Source of the DNA: Aeromicrobium massiliense JC14
GTDB lineage: Bacteria; Actinomycetota; Actinomycetes; Propionibacteriales; Nocardioidaceae
Reading direction: 5' to 3'
Length of the DNA: 64,000 nt
Assembly (NCBI RefSeq): GCF_000312105.1
Contig: NZ_HE978637.1
Span: 1,054,792-1,118,791 of the forward strand
The notes under the pieces are model-generated. The model was given only the letters and a program-made list of their open reading frames with translations, was not told the DNA's origin and did no database searches. Each line of letters opens with the position of its first letter. The stretch's first letter is position 1. Positions 32,711-43,047 of this stretch are shown piece by piece. The position numbers were made by a program, and so were the translations under genes.

Positions 32711-34248
32711 GACTCTGCCTCCACGGTCGGGTCGTGCTCGTCGTCCCGCGCCGGCTGGGCGGGGGTCTCCTCGTCGGCCCAGGGCTCGGCCGTCCCCGGG
32801 ACCTTGAACCCGAGGTAGCCGTAGACGACGTCGAGCACGGGGCTGAGCAGGTTGAAGAAGCAGTACGGCAGGTAGGCACCGGTCGCGACGCCCAGGACGC
32901 CGGACACGTAGGCGCCGCAGGTGTTCCAGGGCACCAGGACGGACGTGACCGTGCCCGAGTCCTCCACGACCCGGGACAGGACCTGCGGCGCGAGCCGGCG
33001 GCGCGAGAACTCGCGCCGGAACATGCGGGCCGGCAGCACCACGGCCACGTACTGGTCACCGGCGATGACGTTCAGGCCGACGCCGCTGCCGGTGACCGCC
33101 AGCAGGAGCGACCCGCGCGTCGGCGCGATGCTCACCACCGGTCGCAGCAGCCGCTGCAGGAACCCGGCGTGCTCCATGACGGCGGCGAACGACAGCGCCC
33201 CCAGCACCAGCCAGATCGTCGGCAGCAGGCTGGCCATGCCACCGCGGGTGAACAGGTCGTCGACGGCCTCCACGCCGGAGTTGCTGACGAACCCGGTGGC
33301 CATGGCGCCGAAGACCGCCTCGATGCCGGTGGCCACCGTGCCGAGGTCCGGGTCGTCGACGAACGCCTCCACCGCGTCCGGCTGCAGGAACGGCGCCAGG
33401 ATCCCGGCGAACAACGAGGAGCCCAGGATGGACAGGAACGGCGGGAACCGCAGCACCGCGAACACGACGAGCAGGAGCAGCGGCAGCAGGCACCACGGCG
33501 AGATCCGGTAGGCGTCGCCGAGCACCGCCCGGGCGTCATCGGTGCTGATCACGGCCTCCGGCTCGGCGTTCAGCCCCAGCAGCAGGAACAGCACCAGGCT
33601 GATGCCCAGCGCCGGACCAGCGGTCCAGAACATGTTGCGCACGTGCTCGCCGACGCCGAGCTCACCGCCGACGAGCTTCGGCACGAGGATCGTGGTCTCC
33701 GACAGCGGCGTCATCTTGTCGCCGAAGTAGGCGCCGCAGATGACGGCGCCGGCGGCGATCTCCTCGGACATGCCCATGACGCGGGCCATGCCGACGAACG
33801 CCACGCCGAGCGTCCCTGCCGTGGTCCAGGAGCTGCCCGTGACCAGCCCCACCAGGGCGCACACGACCGCCGTCGCGAGGTAGAACCACGAGGGGCTGAC
33901 CAGGGCGATGCCGTAGTCGACGATCGTCGGGATGGTGCCGGCCATGTTCCAGGTGCCGATCAAGGCGCCCACGGCCAGCAGGATGAAGATGGCACCGACG
34001 GCCGACGTCACGCCGCCCACGGCCGCGTCCGCCACCCCGGCCACCGTGTAGCCGTTCTTGAAGGCGACCAGGCTGGCGAAGGCCGCGCTGAGCAGCAGGG
34101 CGACCTGCAGCGGACCGTTCGTGGCGTCGATGCCGAACAGCACGATGGTGGTCGCCAGCAGGGCGATCAGCACCAATACCGGCGCGAGGGCGTCCAGCAG
34201 CGTCGCCTCGCGGACCGTCCGCGCGGTCCTGCCCTGTGCGCCGGCCAT
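32707..34248 (-). CDS. nhaC: NhaC-family Na+/H+ antiporter-like transporter
   Basis: A 513-residue membrane protein with about 11-12 helices. Family motifs include LVTGSSWTTAGTLGVAFVG, GAYFGDKMTPLSETTILVP and SGTVTSVLVPWNTCGAY. NhaC homologues are Na+/H+ (some malate/lactate) antiporters; beside arginine deiminase genes a basic-amino-acid substrate is also possible. ATG after the 46-residue membrane peptide, 13 bp away. Confidence 0.88.
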   Translation of the reverse strand: MAGAQGRTARTVREATLLDALAPVLVLIALLATTIVLFGIDATNGPLQVALLLSAAFASLVAFKNGYTVAGVADAAVGGVTSAVGAIFILLAVGALIGTWNMAGTIPTIVDYGIALVSPSWFYLATAVVCALVGLVTGSSWTTAGTLGVAFVGMARVMGMSEEIAAGAVICGAYFGDKMTPLSETTILVPKLVGGELGVGEHVRNMFWTAGPALGISLVLFLLLGLNAEPEAVISTDDARAVLGDAYRISPWCLLPLLLLVVFAVLRFPPFLSILGSSLFAGILAPFLQPDAVEAFVDDPDLGTVATGIEAVFGAMATGFVSNSGVEAVDDLFTRGGMASLLPTIWLVLGALSFAAVMEHAGFLQRLLRPVVSIAPTRGSLLLAVTGSGVGLNVIAGDQYVAVVLPARMFRREFSRRRLAPQVLSRVVEDSGTVTSVLVPWNTCGAYVSGVLGVATGAYLPYCFFNLLSPVLDVVYGYLGFKVPGTAEPWADEETPAQPARDDEHDPTVEAES

Positions 34249-34261
34249 GGCGGACCCGACC

Positions 34262-34402
34262 TCAGCCGCTCACGGGCGCGGTCTGGGCCACTGCGCCGAC
34301 GTCGTCGCCCCGGCGGTGGTCGTCCCCGCGCGCGACGGCGACGAGGCTGATCACGAGGACCAGCACCAGGACGCCGACGATCCAGCGCCACATCTCGCTC
34401 AT
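34262..34402 (-). CDS. 46-residue single-pass membrane peptide in arginine deiminase operon
   Basis: A short gene between arcA and nhaC. It starts MSEMWRWIVGVLVLVLV, has one membrane helix (about residues 6-23), then a charged tail with RGDDHRRGDD. A strong AGGAGG ribosome binding site sits 6 bases before the ATG, and the gaps to neighbours are 10 and 13 bp, so it is very likely translated. Function unknown; it may assist one of the transporters. Confidence 0.75.
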   Translation of the reverse strand: MSEMWRWIVGVLVLVLVISLVAVARGDDHRRGDDVGAVAQTAPVSG

Positions 34403-34412
34403 CGCCGCCTCC

Positions 34413-35675
34413 TCACACCGGGTCGCGCACGAGCGGGCAGGTCATGCAGTGCCCGCCGCCGCGGCCCTTCCCCAGCTCGAAGCCCTCGATCGTGATCACC
34501 TCGACGCCGGCCTGGCGCATCTTCTCGATCGTGTAGGTGTTGCGCTCGTAGGCGACGACCACGCCGGGCTCCAGCGCGACGACGTTGTTGCCGTCGTCCC
34601 ACTGCTCGCGGGCCTGCTGGTACTCGTCGCCGCCGGTCTCGACCACCTGCAGCTTCGGGACGCCCATCGCGTCGGCGACGGCGGTCAGGAAGTCCGGCTC
34701 CTCGGTGACGTGGAACAGGTTGCCTCCCGTGCCCGGGCGCAGGCTGATGGCGCGGACGTTCCCCATGACGGTCGGGTAGACGGTGACCTTGTCGCGGTCG
34801 AGCATCGTGAACACGGTGTCGAGGTGCATGTGGGCCCGGTCGCGGGTCATGACCACGGCGATGACCCGCTCGGCCTGGCCCTTCTCGAACAGCGCGGCGG
34901 CGATCTGCTCGATCATCCGCGCCTGGCTGCGCTCGCTCAGGCCGATCAGCACCGTGCCGTTGCCGATCGGCTGCACGTCGCCGCCCTCGAGCGACGAGCG
35001 GCCGAAGTCGTGGGCCTGGAACCGGCCGTCGTCGCCCTGCGGCGGGTACCAGAACTCGAAGTCGGCCTCGGCGAACATCGGGTGGTACTTGTAGATCATC
35101 GTGACGTTGTAGGCCTCGAGCCGGCGTGCCGGCCAGAACATCGGGTTGATCGAGACGCCGCCGTAGATCCAGCACGAGGAGTCGCGCGTGAACAGCGTGT
35201 TGGGCAGGGGCGGGAGCACGAACCGGCTCTCGTCGTCGAGCGCGGCGGCCGGCAGCGACGAGCTGCGGTACCGGCCGATGTCCAGGCCGGCCTCGGCCAC
35301 GGTGAGCCCGCCGATCAGGTGGGTGGCGAGGTCCTCGGGCTTCATCGCCGCGAGCATCGCCCGTACCTCCTCGACGAGCGACAGGCCGACCGTGTACTCC
35401 GAGGCGGCGAGCTCGATCAGCCGCTGACGGCCCTCGGTGCTCGCGGCCAGCGACTCCGCGAGCAGGTCCTGCAGCAGGAACACCTCGACCCCGCGACCAC
35501 GCATCTCGGCCACGAACCGGTCGTGCTCGGTCTGGGCCCGCTCGACCCACAGCACGTCGTCGAACAGCAGGTCGTCGTGGTTGGACGGCGTCAGGCGCTG
35601 CAGGCTGAGCTCCGGCCGGTGGACCATCACCTGCCGCAGCCTGCCGACCTCTGAGTGCACTCCGAACTTCGTCAT
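34413..35675 (-). CDS. arcA: Arginine deiminase
   Basis: A 420-residue enzyme hydrolysing arginine to citrulline and ammonia. Motifs: [18 protein letters not shown] at the start, [12 protein letters not shown] near residue 160, [11 protein letters not shown] near 223, [12 protein letters not shown] near 278 and the catalytic cysteine in [10 protein letters not shown] near the end. Good ribosome binding site (AGGAGGAG). Acts with arcC and argF/arcB to make ATP and ammonia, raising internal pH. Confidence 0.97.
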   Translation of the reverse strand: MTKFGVHSEVGRLRQVMVHRPELSLQRLTPSNHDDLLFDDVLWVERAQTEHDRFVAEMRGRGVEVFLLQDLLAESLAASTEGRQRLIELAASEYTVGLSLVEEVRAMLAAMKPEDLATHLIGGLTVAEAGLDIGRYRSSSLPAAALDDESRFVLPPLPNTLFTRDSSCWIYGGVSINPMFWPARRLEAYNVTMIYKYHPMFAEADFEFWYPPQGDDGRFQAHDFGRSSLEGGDVQPIGNGTVLIGLSERSQARMIEQIAAALFEKGQAERVIAVVMTRDRAHMHLDTVFTMLDRDKVTVYPTVMGNVRAISLRPGTGGNLFHVTEEPDFLTAVADAMGVPKLQVVETGGDEYQQAREQWDDGNNVVALEPGVVVAYERNTYTIEKMRQAGVEVITIEGFELGKGRGGGHCMTCPLVRDPV

Positions 35676-35701
35676 CGCTCCTCCTCGGTGTCCTGCGACG
35701 G

Positions 35702-36616
35702 TCAGCCCGCCACGACCTGTGTCCCGGCGCTGCCGGCGACGATCTGCTCGATCAGACCCAGTCCGCCGATGGCGGCGCGCCGGCCGGTGGCCTCGACGAA
35801 GCCCGCCGCGGCGTCGACCTTCGGCCCCATCGAGCCGGCCGGAAGCTCCATCGCCCGCAGCTCGGCAGGCGTGGCACGGGTGACGAGCTGCTGGTCGGCG
35901 GTCCCCCATCCGGTGAACACGCCCTCGACGTCGGTCGCCATGACGAACAGGTCGGCGTCGATCTCCCGGGCGAGCAGCTCGGTGGCCAGGTCCTTGTCGA
36001 TGACGGCCTCGACCCCGCTGAGCACCGGTCCGGTCTCGGTCTGCGTGACGACCGTGGGGATGCCGCCCCCGCCGGCGCAGATGACCACCACGTCGAGGTC
36101 GATCAACGCGCGGATGGCGTCCAGCTCGAAGATGCGCTGCGGCCGCGGAGAGGGGACGACCCGTCGCCACGCCTGGCCGTCCTGGCGGAACGGCCAGCCC
36201 TTCTCGCTGGTCAGCCGGCGGGCCTGCTCCTCGGTGTAGCCGGGGCCGACGAACTTCGTCGGGTGCTGGAAGGCGGGGTCGTCCGGGTCCACCCCGACCA
36301 TCGTCATGACGGTGGCGAACCGCTCGGTCGGGGAGCTGTTGCGGAGCTCCTGCTCCAGGATGTACGCGATCATGCCTTGGGTCTCGGCGCCCAGGACGTC
36401 CAGCGTCGACGGCTCGGCCTCGGTGTACGCGGCCGCCTGCAGCGCGAGCAGACCGACCTGCGGACCGTTGCCGTGCGACAGCACCAGCTCGTGGTCGGCG
36501 GCGACCTTGGCCAGGGCGGGGGCGGCGCGACGCACGTTCCGACGCTGGGTCTCGGTCGTCATCGGCTCACCCCGCTGCAGCAGGGCGTTGCCTCCGAGCG
36601 CGACGACGACTCGCAT
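35702..36616 (-). CDS. arcC: Carbamate kinase
   Basis: A 304-residue amino-acid-kinase-fold protein that transfers phosphate from carbamoyl phosphate to ADP. Motifs: [13 protein letters not shown] at the N-terminus, [15 protein letters not shown] near residue 46, [12 protein letters not shown] near 176 and [10 protein letters not shown] near 261. Between argF and arcA, with short gaps (10 and 26 bp). Confidence 0.96.
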   Translation of the reverse strand: MRVVVALGGNALLQRGEPMTTETQRRNVRRAAPALAKVAADHELVLSHGNGPQVGLLALQAAAYTEAEPSTLDVLGAETQGMIAYILEQELRNSSPTERFATVMTMVGVDPDDPAFQHPTKFVGPGYTEEQARRLTSEKGWPFRQDGQAWRRVVPSPRPQRIFELDAIRALIDLDVVVICAGGGGIPTVVTQTETGPVLSGVEAVIDKDLATELLAREIDADLFVMATDVEGVFTGWGTADQQLVTRATPAELRAMELPAGSMGPKVDAAAGFVEATGRRAAIGGLGLIEQIVAGSAGTQVVAG

Positions 36617-36626
36617 GACGGGCTCC

Positions 36627-37628
36627 TCAGGATCCGAGGGTGGCGACCATGACGGCCTTGATGGTGTGCAGGCGGTTCTCCGCCTGCTCGAAGACGATCG
36701 AGCTCTCGGACTCGAACACGTCGTCGGTGACCTCCAGGCCCTCCATGCCGTAGGTCTGGAAGATCTCCTCGCCGACCTTGGTGTCGCGGTTGTGGAACGC
36801 CGGCAGGCAGTGCATGAACTTCACCTGCGGGTTGCCGGTGCCGGCCACGACGTCGGCGTTGACCTGGTACGGCGTCAGCAGCCGGATGCGCTCGGCCCAG
36901 ACGCTCTTGTCCTCCCCCATCGAGACCCACACGTCCGTGTAGAGGAAGTCCACGCCCGACGTGCCCTCGGCGACGTCCGCGGTGAGGGTGAGCCGGGCGC
37001 CGGTGTGGTCGGCGATCTCACGGCAGGTCTTGACCAGGTCGTCGGCCGGCCAGAGGTTCTCGGGCGCGCACAGCCGGACGTCCATCCCGAGCTTGCAGGC
37101 GCCGACCATGAGCGAGTTGCCCATGTTGTTGCGCGCGTCCCCCAGGTAGCAGAAGGAGATCTCCTCGAGCGGCTTGTGGCTGTGCTCGGTCATGGTGAGC
37201 ATGTCGGCGAGGATCTGCGTGGGGTGGAACTCGTCGGTCAGGCCGTTCCAGACCGGCACCCCGGCGTGCTCGGCGAGGATCTCGACGTTGCGCTGGGCGG
37301 AGCCGCGGTACTCGATCCCGTCGAACGTGCGCCCCAGCACCCGGGCGGTGTCCTTCATCGACTCCTTGTGGCCGATCTGGGAACCGCTGGGCTCGAGGTA
37401 GGTGACGGAGGCGCCCTGGTCCTTCGCGGCCACCTCGAACGCCGTGCGGGTGCGGGTCGAGGTCTTCTCGAAGATCAGCGCGATGTCCTTGCCGGCCAGC
37501 CGGTGCTGCTCGTAGCCGCCGTACTTGGCCGCCTTGAGCTCCGCCGACATGCGCAGCAGGAATCGCAGCTCGGCGGGGGTGAAGTCGAGCTCCTTGAGGA
37601 AGCTGCGGTTGCGAAGGTTGAAGGGCAT
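36627..37628 (-). CDS. arcB: Ornithine carbamoyltransferase (catabolic, ArcB-type by context)
   Basis: A 333-residue enzyme. Carbamoyl-phosphate motif [12 protein letters not shown] near residue 55, [13 protein letters not shown] near 134, and the ornithine-loop HCLPAFHN near 272. In this operon it likely works in the catabolic direction, citrulline plus phosphate to ornithine and carbamoyl phosphate. Sequence alone cannot exclude an anabolic role. Ribosome binding site CAGGAGA; 17 bp after the P-type ATPase gene. Confidence 0.95.
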   Translation of the reverse strand: MPFNLRNRSFLKELDFTPAELRFLLRMSAELKAAKYGGYEQHRLAGKDIALIFEKTSTRTRTAFEVAAKDQGASVTYLEPSGSQIGHKESMKDTARVLGRTFDGIEYRGSAQRNVEILAEHAGVPVWNGLTDEFHPTQILADMLTMTEHSHKPLEEISFCYLGDARNNMGNSLMVGACKLGMDVRLCAPENLWPADDLVKTCREIADHTGARLTLTADVAEGTSGVDFLYTDVWVSMGEDKSVWAERIRLLTPYQVNADVVAGTGNPQVKFMHCLPAFHNRDTKVGEEIFQTYGMEGLEVTDDVFESESSIVFEQAENRLHTIKAVMVATLGS

Positions 37629-37645
37629 GGCGTTCTCCTGGGGTG

Positions 37646-40423
37646 TCAGGTCGTCGCCGGCCTGGAGCCGGTGGCGGGGGCGGTTCGTCCGCGGGGCGTC
37701 GACGGTCCGCGCCGGGCGTGGAGCACGAGCTTGATGACCTCGTCGACGACGAGCAGGCTCGCGGCGAGGCCGAGGCAGATCGCCCACTGGCCGCCGGTGA
37801 GCTCGGTGGTGTCGAGCACCCGCTGGAGCAGGTCGATCGTCGTCACCGCCACGATGGCCAGGACCGCGATGCCGTACCGGCGCAGCTGCGCGGAGCCCGG
37901 CACGGCGTCCCGGTCGAAGATCGTGTGGACGGGGTCGCGGGCGAGCAGCCCGGCGACGACGTGGAAGACCGAAAGCGTCGTCAGCAGCATGGTCGAGGCG
38001 ACGAGGGCCCCGTCGAGGTCGTCCCCGATCTGGTAGGCGACGAGCGACCCGACGGTCATGATCGCGCCCTGCACGCACAGCCGGATCCAGCTGGTGCGCG
38101 AGAGCACCGGTGCGCCGACCGGACGCGGAGGCTTCGCCATGAGGCCTTTGGTGGGGCGGTCGAACCCGAGCGCGATGGCGATCGGGATGTCGATGACCAT
38201 GTTCAGCCACAGGATCTGCAGCGGGTTGAGCGGGACGCCGTCGGCGATCGACAGCGCGCCCGCGGCCAGGAAGATCGCGATGTACGCGACCAGGGTCGAC
38301 ATCTGGAAGCGCAGGTACTTCACCAGGTTGTCGTAGAGCGTGCGCCCGTACTCGACCGCGCCGACGATCGTGGCGAAGTTGTCGTCGGTCAGGATCATGA
38401 CCGCGGCCTCCTTGGAGACCTCGGTGCCGGTGATGCCCATCGCGACGCCGATGTCGGCCGCCTTGAGCGCCGGCGCGTCGTTCACCCCGTCCCCGGTCAT
38501 CGAGACGACGTTGCCCGACTGCTTCAGCATCTGGACCAGACGGATCTTGTCCTGCGGCGCGACCCGTGCGACCACGCCGATGTTCGGCAGGTCGCGGAGC
38601 AGCTCGTCGTCGCTCATCGCGGCGAACTCGGCGCCGGTGAGGGCGCGCCCCTCGATCCCGAGCTCGGCGGCGATCGCCGCGGCGGTGGTGGCGTGGTCAC
38701 CGGTGATCATCCGCACCTGGATCCCGGCGGCGTGGCACTCGGCGATCGCGGCCTTCGCCTCGGCCCGCGGAGGATCGACGATGCCGACCATCGCGAGCAG
38801 CACCAGGTCGTCGACCAGCCCGATGAGCGCCGCGTCGCCGGCCGTGCGTGCCTGCTCGAACGTGGCCGGGTCGAGCTCGCGCTGGGCGACCACCATGACG
38901 CGCTCACCGTGGTTGGCCATGCGGTCGTTGGCCTCGAGCGCCGCGGCGCGCTGCTCGGTCGTGATGGGCGCGGGGCTCCCGCCGGGCGTGAGATGGCTGA
39001 CGCCGCGGTCGATGAGCACGTCCGGCGCGCCCTTGACGTAGCAACGGACGACCGGGCGGCCGTCGGCACCGGTCATCTCGTGGAAGGTGGCCATGAACTT
39101 GTACTCGGAGTCGAACGGCACCTCGGCGACCCGCGGGTACTGGGCCCGCGTCGTGGCGAGGTCCAGGCCGCCCTTGCCGGCCAGGACGATCAGCGCTCCC
39201 TCGGTCGGATCGCCGATGAGGTTCTCGCCGTCGAGCACCGCGTCGGCACACAGCGCCATCGGCAGCAGGTACGGGTCGAGATCGAGGCGCGCACCGCCGA
39301 CGTGCCTGATCTCGCCCTCCAGGCCATAGCCCTCCCCCGAGACGGTGAAGGTGTGGTGCCCGGGGATGACGATCTCGCGCGCGGTCATCTTGTTGAGCGT
39401 GAGCGTCCCGGTCTTGTCCGAGCAGATCGCGGACGTCGCGCCGAGCGTCTCGACGGCGGGCAGCCGCTTGACGATCGCGTTGCGCCGGGCGATCTCGCGC
39501 GTCCCCATCGAGAGCAGCGCGGTGACCACGGCCGGCAGCCCGGTCGGGATCGCCGCCACGGCCAGCGCCACGCCGGTGATGAACAGCGTGTCGAACGACT
39601 CGCCGCGCGCCAGCCCGAGCATCACCACGACGACGAGGGCGACGCCGGCGATCGTCGCGATGATCTTCGACAGTCCGTCGAGCTGCTTCTGCAGCGGCGT
39701 CTTGTCGGCCTCGGTGCTGGCCAGCAGGTCGGCGATGTGCCCGATCTCGGTGTCCATGCCGGTGGCGGTGACGACGTACTCGCCCCGCCCGCGGGTCACC
39801 GAGGTGTTCATGAAGACCATGCAGGTGCGGTCGCCCAGCGGCACGTCCGTGCCCGGCACGGCGTCGACGGACTTGCCCACCGGGAGGCTCTCGCCGGTCA
39901 GCGCCGCCTCCTCGATCTCGAGCGTCGCGGCCACCAGCACCCGTCCGTCGGCCGGGACGCGGTTGCCCGCCTCGACCAGCACGACGTCGCCGGGCACCAG
40001 CTGGCCGGCGTCGATCTCGATGGCCTCGCCGTCGCGCCGCACTCGGGCGATGGTCTTCATCATCTTGGACAGCGCCTTGACGCTCTCCTCGGCCTTCGAC
40101 TCCTGCCGCAGGCCGATGACGGCGTTGAAGAGCGTCAGTCCGAACAGCACGGCGGACGTCCCGACCTCACCGGTGACCACGAGGTTCACGGCGGCGGCGA
40201 CCAGCAGGATGACCTGCATGAAGTCGCGGTACTGACGCAGGAAGGCCTGGACCGGTGACTCCTTCTTGGCCGCGGTCAGCTGGTTCGGGCCGTGCGACGC
40301 CAGCAGGGAGGCGGCCTGGTCGGAGCCCAGGCCCCGGGCCGGGTCGACGCCGTACGACTCCGCCACGGCACCGGCCTCGGTGGCCGCCACGGGCAGTTCA
40401 TCGCGGACGTGCGTCTGCGTCAT
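37646..40423 (-). CDS. Type II cation-transporting P-type ATPase
   Basis: A 925-residue ATPase of the calcium/sodium (type IIA-like) group. Seen: N-terminal cation-ATPase domain, actuator TGES near residue 175, phosphorylation motif DKTGTLT near 336, hinge [12 protein letters not shown] near 635, and about ten membrane helices. Helix 4 has IPTGLPAV where calcium pumps have IPEGLPA, so a key ion ligand is replaced. Helix 6 keeps Asn and Asp (NMVIDIP). First gene before arcB (17-bp gap), with a regulatory repeat and a -10 that implies a leaderless ATG at 40423. Confidence 0.92.
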   Translation of the reverse strand: MTQTHVRDELPVAATEAGAVAESYGVDPARGLGSDQAASLLASHGPNQLTAAKKESPVQAFLRQYRDFMQVILLVAAAVNLVVTGEVGTSAVLFGLTLFNAVIGLRQESKAEESVKALSKMMKTIARVRRDGEAIEIDAGQLVPGDVVLVEAGNRVPADGRVLVAATLEIEEAALTGESLPVGKSVDAVPGTDVPLGDRTCMVFMNTSVTRGRGEYVVTATGMDTEIGHIADLLASTEADKTPLQKQLDGLSKIIATIAGVALVVVVMLGLARGESFDTLFITGVALAVAAIPTGLPAVVTALLSMGTREIARRNAIVKRLPAVETLGATSAICSDKTGTLTLNKMTAREIVIPGHHTFTVSGEGYGLEGEIRHVGGARLDLDPYLLPMALCADAVLDGENLIGDPTEGALIVLAGKGGLDLATTRAQYPRVAEVPFDSEYKFMATFHEMTGADGRPVVRCYVKGAPDVLIDRGVSHLTPGGSPAPITTEQRAAALEANDRMANHGERVMVVAQRELDPATFEQARTAGDAALIGLVDDLVLLAMVGIVDPPRAEAKAAIAECHAAGIQVRMITGDHATTAAAIAAELGIEGRALTGAEFAAMSDDELLRDLPNIGVVARVAPQDKIRLVQMLKQSGNVVSMTGDGVNDAPALKAADIGVAMGITGTEVSKEAAVMILTDDNFATIVGAVEYGRTLYDNLVKYLRFQMSTLVAYIAIFLAAGALSIADGVPLNPLQILWLNMVIDIPIAIALGFDRPTKGLMAKPPRPVGAPVLSRTSWIRLCVQGAIMTVGSLVAYQIGDDLDGALVASTMLLTTLSVFHVVAGLLARDPVHTIFDRDAVPGSAQLRRYGIAVLAIVAVTTIDLLQRVLDTTELTGGQWAICLGLAASLLVVDEVIKLVLHARRGPSTPRGRTAPATGSRPATT

Positions 40424-40429
40424 CCACCC

Positions 40430-40474
40430 ATCGTCGAGATCCGGACGGTGCCGAGCATCGCCTGGAAAGGGTGA
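40430..40474 (-). promoter_or_regulatory. Inverted-repeat operator and -10 of ATPase-arc operon
   Basis: On the minus strand TCACCC-TTTCC-AGGCGA (40474-40458), 22 bases, then GACGAT (40435-40430), then 6 bases to the ATPase ATG. It matches the other copies with a degenerate right half, and predicts a leaderless transcript covering ATPase-arcB-arcC-arcA-nhaC-yfcC. Confidence 0.55.
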
Positions 40475-40495
40475 CGACGCCGGGCGATCAGCGTG

Positions 40496-42943
40496 TCAGG
40501 ACGCGTCCTGCGTCGAGCGCTCCAGGGCGCGGCGCAGGTACGGCGCGGTGATGCTGTCCGGGTCGTCGAGCAGGTCGGCCGGCGTCGCCGTCGCGACGAC
40601 GGTGCCGCCGCGGTCGCCGCCGCCGGGGCCGAGCTCGATCACCCAGTCGGCGGCCGCGATCACCTGCATGTCGTGCTCGACCACGACGACGGTGTCGCCG
40701 GCCTCGGTCAGCCGGGTCAGCACGCGCACCAGGTCGCGGACGTTCACCGGGTGCAGGCCGCCGGTGGGCTCGTCCAGGACGAAGACGGTGTCGCCGCGGC
40801 GCGGACGCTGCAGCTCGGTGGCCAGCTTGATCCGCTGGGCCTCGCCGCCGGACAGCTCGGTGGCCGGCTGGCCCAGGGTCAGGTAGCCCAGGCCGACGTC
40901 CAGCAGCGTGGTCAGCGAGCGGTGGACGGCCGGCACGTCGGCGAAGAAGTCCGCCGCCTCCTGCACCGTCATCGCGAGCACCTGGCCGATGTCGTGGTCG
41001 CGGTAGCGCACCTCGAGCGTCTCGGGGTTGTAGCGCGAGCCGTGGCACGTGGGGCAGGTCGAGTAGCTGGTCGGCAGGAAGACCAGCTCGATGGCGATGA
41101 AGCCCTCGCCCTCGCACGTCGGGCAGCGTCCGGCCTCGACGTTGAACGAGAACCGTCCGGCCGACCAGCCGCGCTCCTTGGCCGCGTCGGTGGCGGCGAA
41201 CAGGCGCCGCACGGCGTCGAACAGTCCGGTGTAGGTGGCGAGGTTCGAGCGCGGCGAGCGTCCGATCGGACGCTGGTCGATCTGCACCAGGCGCGGGGCG
41301 CCGGTGTCGTCGGCCGGCGTCGTGAGGCGCTCGGCGATGGCCGTGAGCAGCGACGACTTGCCCGCCCCGGAGACGCCGGTGATCGCGGTCGTCACGCCGA
41401 TCGGCACGCGGACGCTGACGTCCTGCAGGTTGTGCAGCGACAGGTGGTCGAGCTCGTGCCAGCCGCGCGGCTCGCGGGCCTGCAGGCTCGGCGCCTCCTG
41501 GCGGCCGAACATGAACTCGGCGGTGGCGGAGTCCGCGACGTCGGCGAGCGCCTCCGGCGGACCGCTGTGCACGACGTGGCCGCCGAGCACGCCTGCGCTC
41601 GGGCCCACGTCGACGACCCAGTCGGCGTTGCGGGCGATCGAGAGGTCGTGCTCGACGACGAACAGCGAGTTGCCGGTCGCGACGAGCTCGCGCAGGGCGG
41701 CGTACAGCGCCTCGGAGTCGGCCGGGTGCAGGCCGGCCGACGGCTCGTCCAGCACGTAGAGGACGCCGAACAGGCCCGAGCGCAGCTGCCCGGCGAGGCG
41801 GACGCGCTGCAGCTCGCCGGCCGACAGCGCCGTGCTGGGCCGGTTCATCGACAGGTAGCCCAGGCCGAGCGCGATGATCGCCTCGACCCGGGCGCCGAAG
41901 TCCTTGACCAGCGAGCGGGCGGCGGTGGACGCGGCGGCGCCATGCCGGTCGGTGCCGCGGGCCTGCTCGGCGAGCCCCTCGTCCAGCAGGCCACAGACCT
42001 GCGAGAGCGGCATGGCGGTCATGTCGGCGATGTCGATGCCGGCGAACGTCACGGCCAGCGCCTCGGGCTTGAGCCGCTTGCCGTGGCACGTCGGGCACGG
42101 CCCCTCGGCCAGGAACTGCTCGAGCTTGGCCCGCTCGGTGTCGGACTTGGTCTTGGCCAGGTTGCGCATGAGGTACTTCTCGGCCGACTGCCAGGTGCCG
42201 TGGTAGCTGCTCTCCTGGCCCTGCTTGTTGCCCTGCAGGAGCATCCGCGGCTCCTCGTCGGTGAACAGCATCCAGTCGCGCTGCTCCTGCGGGAGGGTGC
42301 GCCACGGCGCGAACCGGTCGATGCCGAGCTTGGTGACCATGCGGCGCACGTTGAGCCCGACCCAGGCGCGGGACGCCCACACGCCGATCGCACCGTCCTC
42401 GATCGACAGGTCCGGGTCGGGCACGAGCAGCGCCTCGCTCGTGCGGCGTGAGACTCCGCTGCCGTGGCAGGTCGGGCACGCACCGACGGCGGTGTTGGGT
42501 GAGAACGCGGACGCCGGCAGGTGCGCGGCGCCCTCGGGGTAGGTGCCGGCGCGGCTGTAGAGCAGGCGCAGGACGTCCGAGAGCGAGCTCAGCGTGCCGA
42601 GCGTCGACCGCGAGCTGGACGCGCCACGCGACTGCTGCAGCGCGACGGCTGGCGGCATCCCCTCGATCGTGTCGACCTCCGGCGCCCCGACCTGCGACAT
42701 CAGCCGGCGTGCGTACGGAGCGACGGACTCGAAGTAGCGCCGCTGCGACTCGGCGAACACCGTCCCGAACGCCAGCGACGACTTGCCCGAGCCGGACACC
42801 CCGGTGAACGCGACCAGGCAGTCACGCGGAAGGTCGACGTCCACGTCCCGCAGGTTGTGCTCCCGCGCACCCCGGACCTTGATCCACCCGGACGACCCCT
42901 TCGGCAGGTCGGTTCCATGCAGGTCGGGCGCGTGGTCGGGCAT
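40496..42943 (-). CDS. UvrA-like ABC ATPase, short paralogue
   Basis: An 815-residue relative of excinuclease UvrA with two ATP-binding cassettes: Walker A FTGVSGSGKS (residues 46-55) and ITGVSGAGKS (second half), signatures LSAGELQRVRLA and ELSGGEAQRIKLA. Zinc motifs CPTCHGSG, CPTCHGK and CPTCEGEGF with CPTCHGS are present. It is about 130 residues shorter than UvrA (about 950), consistent with a missing UvrB-interaction region. Short paralogues (DrrC-type) have been tied to drug tolerance. ATG 42943 chosen; a GTG at 42994 is possible. Confidence 0.9.
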   Translation of the reverse strand: MPDHAPDLHGTDLPKGSSGWIKVRGAREHNLRDVDVDLPRDCLVAFTGVSGSGKSSLAFGTVFAESQRRYFESVAPYARRLMSQVGAPEVDTIEGMPPAVALQQSRGASSSRSTLGTLSSLSDVLRLLYSRAGTYPEGAAHLPASAFSPNTAVGACPTCHGSGVSRRTSEALLVPDPDLSIEDGAIGVWASRAWVGLNVRRMVTKLGIDRFAPWRTLPQEQRDWMLFTDEEPRMLLQGNKQGQESSYHGTWQSAEKYLMRNLAKTKSDTERAKLEQFLAEGPCPTCHGKRLKPEALAVTFAGIDIADMTAMPLSQVCGLLDEGLAEQARGTDRHGAAASTAARSLVKDFGARVEAIIALGLGYLSMNRPSTALSAGELQRVRLAGQLRSGLFGVLYVLDEPSAGLHPADSEALYAALRELVATGNSLFVVEHDLSIARNADWVVDVGPSAGVLGGHVVHSGPPEALADVADSATAEFMFGRQEAPSLQAREPRGWHELDHLSLHNLQDVSVRVPIGVTTAITGVSGAGKSSLLTAIAERLTTPADDTGAPRLVQIDQRPIGRSPRSNLATYTGLFDAVRRLFAATDAAKERGWSAGRFSFNVEAGRCPTCEGEGFIAIELVFLPTSYSTCPTCHGSRYNPETLEVRYRDHDIGQVLAMTVQEAADFFADVPAVHRSLTTLLDVGLGYLTLGQPATELSGGEAQRIKLATELQRPRRGDTVFVLDEPTGGLHPVNVRDLVRVLTRLTEAGDTVVVVEHDMQVIAAADWVIELGPGGGDRGGTVVATATPADLLDDPDSITAPYLRRALERSTQDAS

Positions 42944-43047
42944 GCCGCCAACGTAGTGCCGGCCGCCGACGCCCGCTCCGCGGAGGTGGCGCACGCGGAC
43001 CCACCACGTCGGAGATTCATCGGCCGGTTGGTGGGCACAGTCCAGCG

